Shown: piece after piece, positions 33,149 to 44,150 of the stretch
Layout: each line of letters opens with the position of its first letter
Numbering within the stretch: position 1 is the first letter of the stretch
Assembly: GCA_013399855.1 (NCBI GenBank)
Contig: VXAY01007405.1
Span: forward strand, 785,302 to 849,301
Reading direction: 5' to 3'
Source: Oxyruncus cristatus
Taxonomy: Eukaryota > Chordata > Aves > Passeriformes > Cotingidae
DNA length: 64,000 nt
Program-made: the position numbers and the translations under genes
Notes under the pieces: generated by a model
Database searches by the model: none
What the model was told of the DNA's origin: nothing
Seen by the model: only the letters and a program-made list of their open reading frames with translations

Positions 33149-36100
33149 TGCTGCAGACATTCAACAGCCGCACTCTGCCCACACGTGCTCTCCCAGCATG
33201 TCCCATATGCCCCCACTGCTCCCTTATGGAACAAAAAGTGGGATCAAAGATCAAATAGGACCTGGTTCTGGATCCTGTGCAATCCAATCGACACAAGAAA
33301 TGCAGAGCAGGTTTGTACTTCTTGCACTTCACAGGCCAGGGCCTGGAATACTGTGGCTGATCCAGGGGGAAAAGGAGAGGGGCTTTGTGCCCAGCTATCC
33401 CTGCCCCACGATAAACAGACGCAGAAGGAGGAGTGAGGTTGTTTTCCTTCCCAAACCCCGGGATTCAGCTCTCTGTGGCATCAGGAGGACACAGGTGAGA
33501 GGTGGAAAGGTCAGGCAGCAGGAATGGGGCAGGCTGGGAACAACTGCTCTGACCACTTGGATTTTTTCAGCCCTAATTTATGCTCTGCCTCGTATTGTAC
33601 CCTCTTACCACCGCTGGTATTTCTGGCAAACATCTCAGCGAGCAACTATTTCCAGATTCACTGTGGGCAGCCGCAGATTTAGAAAGCCGATAAAAAACCA
33701 TGGGACGGTAAACTGAGGTTCTGTTACCCGTGTAAACCCAAATAATCCCATTGTTTTACACCTCCATTTAGCTGTCTCTCAAATCCCAGCTCCCACGCTG
33801 CTGCTGTGGTGGGAATGGCTCTGGATCCCGGCGCTCACATTTTTAAGATAGTTGGGATCCGTCCCCGAGGCCCTCGCTCTTGAAGTCGTTCACTTACAAC
33901 AAATCGTTAGTTCTCCTTTAAAAATCTGTAAAATAAACGCCCAGAGAACGGTTTGAAACGCTGAGTCTACCTCAGCCTGTCTCGTGCGCTTGCCAGCCGT
34001 GATTTTGGAACCCCTGGGGTTGGAAGTACAGGAATTATCCCCTCGTGTCTCTCCCTCTATCCGAAGCGCACACAAATCCTGCCGTCTGCTGGGTGGGGTG
34101 GGACAGTCACCCCCAAAACTGTGCCGTGACACCTGGGGGGGAGAGCGAGAAGCCACATTTTCGGTTGGTTTGCTCCGAGGACTTACGGGAGTGGTGACTA
34201 CAGGGAGAGGAACACTGCGGGACAAGGACAAGTCCCCGCCAGGTACCACACGCGGAGAGCCACGGGGGTGACTCACGGAACGGAGAACTCCACCCCCTCG
34301 CTCCTGCTTTCAGGGTAAATGGTTGTTCATATCAACTCCTCCCTCGTGCTTTGCTGCCTTGTGAGTCAGTGGGACCCAGCACTTCAGGGTTTGCAAGTGA
34401 TGGAGGAACGCTGCCCGCAGGGATGTCAGCGACGTCTTGAGTTATCAACCTAAGCCAACAAAGCCTTTCCAGCCTGGGATTATGAAAATTGCCCCTTGGG
34501 TTTAGAAAAACAAACGGACAAACAAACAAAAAAAACCCCACAACCCAAAAAACTTGGAAATACGGAAAAAAACACCCCATGGAAATATCTTGGCTGTTTA
34601 TCTTCTGAAGTTCTCCCTAATCAAAGGCTTAACACACACACATTTGTGCTCAGTGACTTGAGGACTGTAAACATCCTTCCTCTCCCTGCGCTGAGAATGA
34701 GCTGGGCCTTTAATCTGTTTTGGTTTTCCTCCCGCTTTTATTTGTCTTTTTGTCGCTGAGAGAGAACTGAAATGCTCATCTGAGGAATCTGTGTTGGTGT
34801 GTGTTTCTCCTCCGTGCCCCGAGAGCTCCCGAGAGGTCTCATCGTGTCAACGGCAGAGAGAGAAAAAGGCGTTTTATTTTCCTGCTTTATGTCATCCTTT
34901 CTGCCTCCACTCAAAAAACTACCACAAAACAGTAATTAGACACCAGCTGCAGACAGGCCCATGGACAGGATTAGAGGATTCCCTTGACAGTGTTTGAGTC
35001 AGTTCACAAGACTAATTTACTGCTCTGCTACAAATACAAATACCCTCCAGTGTATCCTCTTTTCTTCTCTCTTCATCATGAGGATGATTGACAAATGCTA
35101 AAAACTTTCCTCTCCCTTGCCCAGTTGGTCTGATTTTTTTCCCCTGTGGTATCTTGGCTCAGACTTTCCCCTTTTCCCTTCTTCCTGCTTCTGAAGGCAA
35201 CATCTCCAGCCAGACTTAAGGCAGTTTGGCACAGAAAATGGACCACGAGCAGAGCTTCTTCTCTTCCGAGGATAAACCACCAGCCCCAGCTTAGGACCAT
35301 TTTTTGCAATACCCCAACTCTTGTTTCCTTTTTTTTCCTCAGTTCTGTGCGTGCCCCACCTCAGAACAACCTCCAAGCACTGCCTTCTATGCTGATGAAA
35401 AGAAACCTTTTGAAAAATTCCCACTTCAGCGTCTTCCAGCGCCAGCACAAGGTCTGGTCTGTCGCTTGGAACCTCGTCCCAAGCATCACTTGAAACCATC
35501 ACTGGGGGCATTCCCTGATTTCTGGGCTCTTCTAGCTCTGAGTGTTTGTGTTTCCATCTGCCTGCGTCCCTTTTTAGCAATCCAGGAGAACAAAAAAGCA
35601 GAAATGGGAGGAACTTGCTGTGTTGCAGATTGTTATTGGCAGTGCCAGGGCCTGCTCTGAGCCTCTCCCCACAAACCCCCGGGCCCAGGAGCTCCATGTA
35701 AGCTCAGGCTTTTCTTTTTAGCCCTGTTTGAGGGACGCAGACAAGCTCAGACTTGCTCCCTCCTGGCTCTGTTTTGTTGTTTTGTGTTTGTCTGGTGGTT
35801 ACTGGACCTGTCATTGATGCCACCTCTGCCTGCTTCTGCAGGAGGAATTAAAATCTGACTTCTTCAGGGAGCTGCCAGCTGTTTTGACAGTCTTGTTTAT
35901 CAGAGAAGTTTAGTGAGGAGTGAATTTACGCTCCAGCATGCAGAATAAAAACCCAACCTCAGCCTCCCTCATTTCCATGAGGCAGGATTATCATTCCTTG
36001 GCTTATTCCACAAACATCAAGCCAAGCCAAGTGAGAAGAAGGTGTTTTGGACTCTGGGGCTGAAAGCCTCTGCACAGGACTCTTTGTCTGGAATGAAACT

Positions 36101-36606
36101 CCATCTGAGGAGGTAAGGAAGCCCATTCCTTACGCAGATTGCAGCTGGCACCTTCACACACCACCTTCACTTCAGGTCTTGTCTTGGGGCAGGGGGATAC
36201 TGGAGTTGTTTCTCCAGTAACCGCCAATATGGGTACTGTGCTTTTCCATATATTTTCTCTTGCCTTTCCCATATACCTACATCTCAAAAACTTCCTACCC
36301 CACTTTGGTATAACTTTAGCAAACCCGGTGTTCCCTGGGGTTCTTGGCTGGTAGAGTTGGTGTTAACAGACGTGGAGATCCTGAAGCTGCTGCAGCTCAT
36401 GGGAAAATAAACGCAGGTTTGGGGCAGCTGTGCTGCACAGAATGATAAGCACCCGCCTGCTTTCTCGAGAGGTTTGTGTAGCAGCTTAAGAATCTCTGTC
36501 CCAGGGCCACTCAAAGAGGTCTGGCTGCTGGAATCCTGGAATTAGAGTCATTTAGGCTGTGTCTGTCTCATGGGCAACCTACGCTGAGAGTGGTCTGGCC
36601 GATGGC

Positions 36607-36755
36607 GTCACAGAACGACGGTCACTGGGGTTGGAAAACAGCTCTTGGATCACTGAGTGCAACCATTAAACCTCCCACTGCCAAGTGCACCACTAAACCC
36701 TGTCCCTGAGCGCCACATCTGCGCTGTTAAACCCCCCCAGAGCTGGTTGATGGGA
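36607..36755 (-). mobile_element. CR1 LINE 3' fragment, older subfamily
   Basis: TCACAGAACGACGGTCACTG, GGTTGGAAAACAGCTCTTGG, CACTGCCAAGTGCACCACTA and CCCTGTCCCTGAGCGCCACA match the CR1 3' tail type with GCCAAGTCCACCACTAAACC, a different subfamily from the others in this window. Confidence 0.8.
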
Positions 36756-38610
36756 CCACTCCCAGCTCTGTCCCACGGCCACAGAGCTGCAGAGCTGGTC
36801 CTCACAGCTTCCTGTTGCCCAGCTGGGCACGTTGGGAGCTCTGCAGCTTCTCAGGGTCTCAACGAGGAGTGTTTTGTACCCCCGGCAAGTCCAATCCCTG
36901 CTCTGGGATCCTGGGTGGATCCCTTTGCCTCCCTCTGCCCACCTTCACCCGTCTGCAGGACGCAGCTCGAAGTGGTTGTTGTCTTTTGGGAAGTGTTCTG
37001 TTCTTTTTTTTTTTTTTTTTTAGTTTTTAGTTTTGGGGGTGTTTTTTTTGTCTTTAAAGGTGGCAAATAGGTTTTGAAAGCCCCTATTATATGCTTTAAA
37101 AATAACCCAGCAACCCCACAACGGCAGGGAAACGAAGCACCGGTTTCCTTACAAGGGATCAAAGCAAGATGCAAAGCCACTGGCGAGCCCGGGAAAACTT
37201 CTGAAACCCAAAGCAAATTAATTAACAGCAGGCTCTGCGTGGGCAACTTTTCGTTTGCAGATGAAAAGTGTGTTTAATGTGTTCTAGCAAACCCTTTTTG
37301 GGTATGTTTCAGTCATCTTGGCAACCAACATTCCAACGTGCTGACATCCTGGACAGCAGGAGCCAGGCCTTGCCGGGCTCCGCCTTGGGAAACATCTCCA
37401 GCTCTTACTCCAGCACTTCCCAGTATTGACCAAGGGAACCAAATAAAAAATAAAAATAATAATTAAAAAAAAAAAAAATCTAAATTTTGGGTGTTTTTTT
37501 TCCACATTAGCAACAGGTTTTGGCGAAGCGACCTGGGGAAACCAGGTCATTGCAAAAGAATAGTTATTTACAGGGCTGAAAAAACAGAGAGGGACAAGGA
37601 AAAAAAAAAAAGGAAATTAAAATCCCTTTTGCATTTAGGTATTTTTCTTAAGTGTCCACATTGTTCTGTTTCCAGCTAAAGCTTCCATACAATCAGGCTT
37701 TATTTTTTTCCTGCACAGCTTAAGCCTTTTCCATCAGAAAACTCCCGAAATTGAGCATTTTCAGTCCCGTGTTTCCGACCCGATGTTTAGCAGAGCTGTG
37801 GCAGAGCCAAGCTCAGCGCCATGAGCCACAAACACCACCCTCAGAAAGGGGTGTGAAATTAGTATTCTGCTCTTAAAGCCTGAAACTGCATCAAAGGTAA
37901 CTGAGCAAGGTTTAATTAAAATTTCTGATTACTTCTTTACATTCCAGCAAAGCAGAACAAATCCCCGGCTTTGCTCCCCTCTAGGATGGCAGCTGGTGAA
38001 TAAATATTCTTATTTGGAGTGGTGGTTGAGCCAGGGTTTGGCCACTGGGTTTCCAAAACCAGACAAGTATAAAATGAGCTGGAAGGATCCTCACTGCTGC
38101 CTTCTGACTGGTCCTGTGATAAATTGGAAAAACCACTCGTTCCATCTGGAATGTGGCATCCCACAGTGTGATTTTCCCGGTGGAAAGCTGATGGTTTTTT
38201 TTGGAATTACCGGCGTTGAGCCCTCCAGATCTGGCCCCACGTCTGTGAGCGGCTACTTTGACCCTGAATTCATTTGTACCTTCACCTTTTACACCTTGAA
38301 ATCACCTGAAGAACTGGCTGCAAACGTGCATATAAACACACAGCCCACTAATAATATTGTTCCTAATGCAGAACTGGTCAGAAATACCTATCCTAGTTTA
38401 AAAAGAGCATTTTCTATACGGAAAAATCCCTAAAATTCCCTGATTTGGGGAATTTTGCTTCTCATCACCAGCGACCGTTTCGTTTCGCTGGAGACTTCTG
38501 TTGTTATACACTCACTGCTCCGTGGTGGGGAAGGCTTTGGGATCTTTGACAGCTTTGCAATTGGGGGAAATTGTTCCCTCAGAGCTTTTCTGATCAACCT
38601 TATCACAGCC

Positions 38611-38658
38611 AGGCACAGGCACAGCCCTCCCTCCAGGCACAGCCACAGCCCTCCCTCC
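38611..38658. repeat. 24-bp direct repeat
   Basis: Two copies of AGGCACAGGCACAGCCCTCCCTCC starting at 38611 and 38635, within the intron about 40 bp beyond the exon 1 donor site. Confidence 0.85.
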
Positions 38659-38701
38659 GGGGCAGGTGCTGCAGGAGATAAGAGGGCTTTGCTTTACTCA
38701 C

Positions 38702-39584
38702 CCAGAGGCATCACCACGAAAAACGGGAGCCAGCAGAGGACGAAGCATCCCACGACAATCCCCAGGGTCTTGGCAGCCTTCTTCTCCCTGGAGAACTTGA
38801 GGAGCCTGACGGAGAAGTGGTGTTTGCTCTTGGGGTTGGGCGCGGAGCCGCCCGCGCCGGGGGCGTTTTTTCGGTGGATGCGCAGGGTCACCTCCTCGGA
38901 ATGGGACTTCTCCGTCTTCAGCCCGGAGGTCAGGCCTTTGTTCTCCCTCTTGGCCACCACGTAGACCCGGCAGTACATCACCAGGATGATGGTCAGGGGG
39001 AGGTAGAAGGAGCCCAGGGCTGAGAAGAGCACGTAGCCGGGCTCCTCGGTGATCTGGCAGATGGTCTCGTCCTCGGGGGCCGGTTCCTTCCAGCCAAAAA
39101 GGGGCCCGATGGAGATCACCAGGGACAGTGCCCAGACGCAGAGCAGGGCCAGCAGGCCCCTCCTCTCTGTCACGATGCTGGGGTACCTCAGGGGGTAGCT
39201 CACCCCGATGTAGCGGTCGATGGAGATGATGCAGAGGCTCATGATGGAAGCGGTGCAGCAAAGCACGTCCACAGCCGCCCAGATGTTGCAGAAGATCCTC
39301 CCGAAGGCCCAGTAGCCCAAAATCTCCATGGTGGCTGAGAAGGGCAGCACAGTGGAAGTCAGGAGGAGGTCAGCTACAGCCAGGTTGATGATGTAGTAGT
39401 GGGTGACACTCTGGAGGTGCCTGTGGCAGGCCACGGAGAGGATAACCAGGATATTGCCCAACACCCCAAAAACAATCAGCCCCCCCAGAATAACCCCAAG
39501 CAAAATGGCCTTGGAAATGTTCACAGGCTCTGCGGAGTGGGTGCAGTTGGAGCAGTTGGAGGAGTTTCCGGGGAGGAAAGCCAT
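38702..39584 (-). CDS. ADRA1A: Alpha-1A adrenergic receptor, coding exon 1 (N-terminus to TM6)
   Basis: A plasma-membrane class A GPCR that binds noradrenaline and adrenaline and signals through Gq/11 to phospholipase C, mediating smooth-muscle contraction. This exon gives residues 1-294 and the first base of 295. The N-terminus has glycosylation sequons at N7, N10, N13 and N22. TM3 carries the amine-binding D106 and the DRY motif at 123-125; C99 and C176 form the conserved extracellular disulfide. TM5 serines S188 and S192 are present, and TM6 keeps CWLP at 284-287. Loop 3 (about 211-270) ends in the basic [10 protein letters not shown] stretch. Numbering matches human to this point, and the whole protein is 464 residues against 466. 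The start ATG (39584) has an ideal context, ACCATGG. The exon ends at a GTGAGT donor; reading through it gives a false MPLGE stop. The frame is intact. Confidence 0.98.
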
Positions 39585-39660
39585 GGTGAGTGGCTGGCAG
39601 TGTCCATGCGAGGCCGCTGTGCTGCACCCCCCTTCCAGGTGGAAACAGGGGTGAGATCAG
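39585..39660 (-). promoter_or_regulatory. ADRA1A: ADRA1A proximal 5' UTR with two upstream AUGs
   Basis: Two ATGs precede the start, at 39627 and 39607, each in a different frame from the receptor and from each other. Both uORFs run past the receptor start: the first (39627-39370) has 85 codons, the second about 28. Their translation would compete with the main start. Whether the mature 5' UTR includes them depends on the true transcription start, which is not known. Confidence 0.4.
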
Positions 39661-40545
39661 TTCTCAGGAGGTCCTACAGGCAACATCTGCCTGGTCTCCT
39701 GGGAAAAAAGACTTTTCAAGAACGTCTCAGAAGTGCAGCACCAGGAACAATGAGAGAGATCCAGAAACATGTTAGAAAACCCACCTTTGTCCCTAAGTTT
39801 TCGCCAGCACAGCACAGTTCATAACCAGCATTTCCAAGTCAAATTGAACTCCTTCTCCATTTTCCTCGGGGTGCACAAGTGAGGCTACACAGAACTGAGG
39901 TTCTTTATCCTCCTTGCCAGGATTGTGCGATGAGAAATCTTGGAGCTGCCGGTTAAAATCATTTTTGTCTTCGGGGGAAGATTCAATATTTAAATCACAA
40001 AAATATTCCAGAGAGTGGGTCTCAAATTGAAGTTTCTTGCGAGAGGAAATCACTGGTGCTTTTAATTGCCTTGTGTCAGTCCTGATTCTGCCTTAAAATT
40101 GGCTCAGAGACCTGACTGGGTGGAGATTGATGCTGTGTCTGCTCAGCAGTTTCATTTGGGATGTCTGTCCCTACCCATCCTCAGGGCCTGGGCTGTCAGT
40201 CAGAGCTTCTCTGCGCATGGAGCAGTCGCCAGCTGAGGTCCTGGGCCGTGAATTAAAGTTCATTTACAGCAGTTTCTGGCTTGCTCTGCAGGGAAGAGTG
40301 AAGTTTGCCCATGTTCTCTGGTGCTCTGTGCGGATCTTCACCCCCTGGAGAAGACAAAAGCAGGGACAATGTGATTCCCAGAAGCTGCACTGGCTGCTAT
40401 GGTTCCCATGTAAGAATAGAGCAGGAGGCTATTTTAGGGAGCCTTGCTCAGGCTGGCTCAGCCACTGGAACCAACCTTTTCCAGCCCAGCATTGTTTAAC
40501 AGCAACTTAAAACTCCAAGTGGGTTTTCTTGCCTGAATTTTCCCT

Positions 40546-40553
40546 CCTTTATA
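40546..40553 (-). promoter_or_regulatory. Candidate TATA box upstream of ADRA1A
   Basis: TATAAAGG on the minus strand about 960 bp upstream of the receptor ATG. Mammalian ADRA1A promoters are usually described as lacking a TATA box, and no Inr or CpG island is evident here, so it is a weak candidate. Confidence 0.15.
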
Positions 40554-42159
40554 GGGATAGGCATCAATCATGATTATCAGCTCCCCTGCAGAGACCAGAT
40601 CTAGGAGAGAAACCTGCAGGACGCAATTCAGATTTAGATTTAGAAGTCCAAAATTTAGTCCTGGATTTCTTTGTTAAGCCACCCCTTTGCCCCTTGAACT
40701 TGTTAGTCCAGCTGAGCTGCCCCTTTTGAAAATTCTAGAGGGAAAAGCAGCTCCTGCCAAGCAGAAGATGTTGCAGGGAACAAGTTTCCTTTGTGAGTGA
40801 CACAACATTTCAGAGGATCTGGAAGCCAAGCTCAGCCTCAGCTGACTAAATATGGAGAAAAGGTACATCAGATGGAAAAGTGAGGATAAGCCTGGGAACC
40901 GGGACACGGGGGGCACGGAGGGAGAGCTCCAAGTGTGGGCTGTAAAGCCTTCCACAACCTGGAGGTGGATATAGTACTCCCATCCCAAATATTAACCACA
41001 GGTGAAAAAACCCACCCCTGTAACACCCAAGAGGAGGGAAGGCTCTCTGAGTGTCCCGACATCGGGTTTTTGGGATGAGTCCCTCAGACCACACTTTGCA
41101 CAAACCCTGAGCAGCAACAACCGTCACCTTTGGGAGCCTCAAAGCTGAACTTTCCTGCAGGCAAAAGGCTTTTAAAGCTCGGAAGCCCCTGAAATTCCCA
41201 GTTCCCAGGCAGGGAGGGTGGGGGGAAGGGAAGATGGAGAGGTATTGCACTGTGGGAATTTGCCTTTAGTGAACTGAAATGAAATTGGATCTTCTATTTT
41301 CTTTCCCGCCAGATGGAACAAGTGGAGGAATAATTCCAAGGAAGGAAAGGAGAGATTTTACTAAGCAAGCACATCAATGGAAAGGGGCTGTAACCTCGAG
41401 CATCTCTAACCATCACAGCTGGTCATTACAGGGTTGAAACTGTGGTCATTATAAGGTCGACAGTGGCCCAGAAAATTAAGGAATTATCAACTTGAATTTA
41501 AGCACAGGAAGAAAAACTTGCCAGTGAGTCGAGGAGATGCAGCACAAAGGACTGACAGAGGTTTTCCTGCTCAAACCCAAAGAATTCTCAGCCTGTGGAG
41601 AGGGATGTTGCTGGGAAGGGCAGACCCCAGGCTCCTGTGCCTGCCCCACACTCACCTCTCTAGTCTCTGGAAGGCAGCACAGCTCCTCTGAGCATCTGGG
41701 AAGCAGATTCTCAGCACAGCAGGCTCCTCTCTTCATGCAGGGATGGGACTCTGTGCCTGGAAATCCACTGCTTTTCTCTCTTCATTTCCCCACTGGTGTT
41801 TTGGCAGCTCAGCTGTGCTGATTCCTTGTATCCAGGACTTGTGAGGGGCTTCACTGCAGGCTCCCTGGAGGGATCCCTGCCCACTTCAGAGCTCGGCTCC
41901 ACACTGGGAAGGAGCAGCAGGAACTTTACTGCTCTGCTGATGTAGCAGGCAGTGTCCTTGCCATTACCGTAATTCCCTGCCAGTCCCGTATTGCCCAGAA
42001 AGAAGGAGCACTCCAATCTGATGACAAGTGGGACTTTAAATATTCTTTTTTTTTTTTTTTTTCCATAAAAAGCTGCCGGTTCCTGCAGAGACCAGAAAGT
42101 GAAAGGCAGATTACAAGGTCCTGTTTATAGGCTAATAAGTATTTCTTGTTATATTCTTA

Positions 42160-42240
42160 CATATATATTTATATCTAAATATTTATATATTATATAGAAA
42201 TACACAAACACATACACATATATATATAAATAAAAATATT
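42160..42240. repeat. A/T and CA-rich microsatellite
   Basis: ATATATATTTATATCTAAAT, then ACACAAACACATACACATAT, then TATATATAAATAAAAATATT: an imperfect TA/CA low-complexity run. Confidence 0.75.
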
Positions 42241-44094
42241 CTCGGACTATAAAAAGAGAATTGCCTGCCAGACAAATGGAACATGGAGGGAATAGCAAAG
42301 AGAGACTCCCTGACCATGGGTTCTGCATGGTGGGACAAAGCACAGGTAACTGGAGAGGGGGTTTTAAGGACGAAATGACTCGAGAAGAACGTGCTGTTGA
42401 GGGGCTGCTGATTTTTCACATGGCTCTTAATTGCGTTTTTGAAGTAAAAAAGAAGTGGCACAAGTCCCTGATGGTGAACTGGCGAATATAAAAATGGTGC
42501 CCTGAAGAGGAGCTGAGCAGAAAGTGGTCAGCCAAAGGAAATGTCACAGGGAAGCAGAGGAACCATGTGCCTGTTCTTGCATGACAGACTCTCCACCTCC
42601 TCCTCCTCCTCCTGGGCAGTAACTCAGAGATTGAAAGTTTGGGGTTTTTTTTGGATTCGAGCGTTTCATGAACGGAGGCAAATTTAAGGGGTGCTCAGAT
42701 TCCCCCAGGAGAGCGCTGAAAGCAGAGCTGGGCCTTGTTCAGCAGCCCTGACCACTGCTCCAAAGATTTCAGAGCATCTGCTCGCTCCTGGATAGACATT
42801 GCCACTGCAGGGGAAGGTTCCAGAGCAGCTCCAGCAGGGAGCGTGCGGCTGGTGGAGACGGGGCAGCGAGTTTGGGGAACTGCATCAGCCTTGTGACAGC
42901 TCCAGCTGCACTGCCACGGCCAGCCCGGTGCGGAGTAAAAGATCCGTGGGAGGAAACCCCAGGGTGAGGGGGCAAAACAAAACAAACAAAAAAAAAGAGC
43001 AGGGAATTCAAACTAATTCTGAGAACCTTGCAAACCGCAAACGCGAGGTGGTTTCCAAATGCTCGGGTGTTGTTTCTCCACGGTTTTCTCGGCACCTGAG
43101 GTACCTGTGCTGTGGCACACCTGCAGGAGGTGTTAAATACACTTGTTTTTGAAGGCTGGTTGGGGGTTTGGAGCGAACCCTGAGCACAGAGTTACAAGGG
43201 GCTGCACCACGTCCCTCCCCGAGAGACAAAGGGTGTCGGGAGAGAGTAAACCCCGAATAATAAAGGAAATCTCGAGCTACCCAAGCCCCTTAAAGGCGGT
43301 GATTCAGCAGGTTTATTCTAGATGCCTATCTCAGGATGAGGCAACTCTGTTTCAATCGATCCATTGGAAGATGAGCCTAAATGAGTCACGGGAGGGGAGG
43401 GAGCTGAGCCCCACCCTGGGTTTTGTTTCTGCTGGTACCTATGACCTCGCTGTATTCGTGGCTTGTTCCGAGCTCTTAAATGCTCCATGGAAAAAATAAA
43501 TTTGTATTCGTGGCCTCGGTCACTCACATTGCACTCGAGGTGTCAGACCATCCGTGAGCAATACCCTTGCCAGGGGACATCTTTCCCGAACGGAGGAAGC
43601 AGAAGGGAGTGACAGACAGGAGTTTTTTTCCCCTAAAATCCTCAGAGGAAAATTAAAGTATTGCAGTGAAGAGCTTGTGCACGTGGAGAGCACTGAGAGT
43701 CAGAAGGGTCACTGGACACACACAGAGTGCCATCAGGTAGAGATGGACAGGATGGATGCCACACCAAAGTTTTGTGAAGCAATCCCTGTGTTCAGCTCTG
43801 CCAAGACATACCGGAGCTGTGTGTGTCCAATTTACAAGTTTTGGACTCTTCAAAGTCCAGGAGAAAGCGGTGGAGAGGGAGGCCAGGCTGGAAAACAGGA
43901 CCTGTGAGCCTGGGAAAGGGGGAGCTGCTCAATCTCAAGCTTTGCATCCCCGAAGGCAGATAAATCCTGCCTAGAGGGGTTTATCTCCATCCCCGGGAGG
44001 TTTCAGGCACGTATTAGGCCAAGTTCTGTCACAGTGCTTTACTTGGCTTTTGGGAAAGGATTAACCCTGGTGCTCACAGATCCCTGGGTGCTCT

Positions 44095-44150
44095 GGGTCA
44101 GAAGGGACCTTAAAGATCATCTAATTCCAACCCAAAGGTGTTGTCCCGCC
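44095..44150 (-). mobile_element. Short CR1 LINE 3' tail remnant
   Basis: GGGTCAGAAGGGACCTTAAA followed by GATCATCTAATTCCAACCC is the CR1 3' tail on the minus strand; only about 55 bp remain. Confidence 0.65.

Larger units (their letters stand above)
28354..38701 (-). other. ADRA1A: ADRA1A intron 1 (10,348 bp)
   Basis: GT-AG intron between TM6 and TM7. The donor GTGAGT is the reverse complement of 38701-38696; the acceptor TTTTTAG is at 28359-28354. It is phase 1, splitting a Gly codon. ADRA1 subtype genes are known for one large intron at exactly this place, which supports the model. It contains CR1 fragments (29276, 29526, 30541, 32361, 36607), microsatellites (28589 TTA run, 28963 TA run, 33097), and a CpG-retaining stretch at 33830-34310. 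The unlisted parts are single-copy with no exon recognised. Confidence 0.93.
39661..44094. other. ADRA1A upstream region
   Basis: About 4.4 kb of mostly single-copy DNA that should contain the ADRA1A promoter. Repeats are limited to a T run at about 42045-42062 and an A/T/CA-rich run at 42160-42240. No exon, CpG island or CR1 is recognised. Confidence 0.4.

Noticed and set aside
38694..38701. Receptor frame ending in MPLGE and a stop
   Set aside because: It reads through the GTGAGT donor. The conserved TM7 continues in exon 2.
38698..39261. 187-codon minus-strand frame inside ADRA1A exon 1
   Set aside because: It is the receptor exon read in another frame, rich in His, Pro, Gly and Arg, with no domain.
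42041..42064. Long T run that might be the A tail of a minus-strand retrocopy
   Set aside because: The adjoining sequence shows no recognisable gene or SINE body and no flanking duplication visible by eye.
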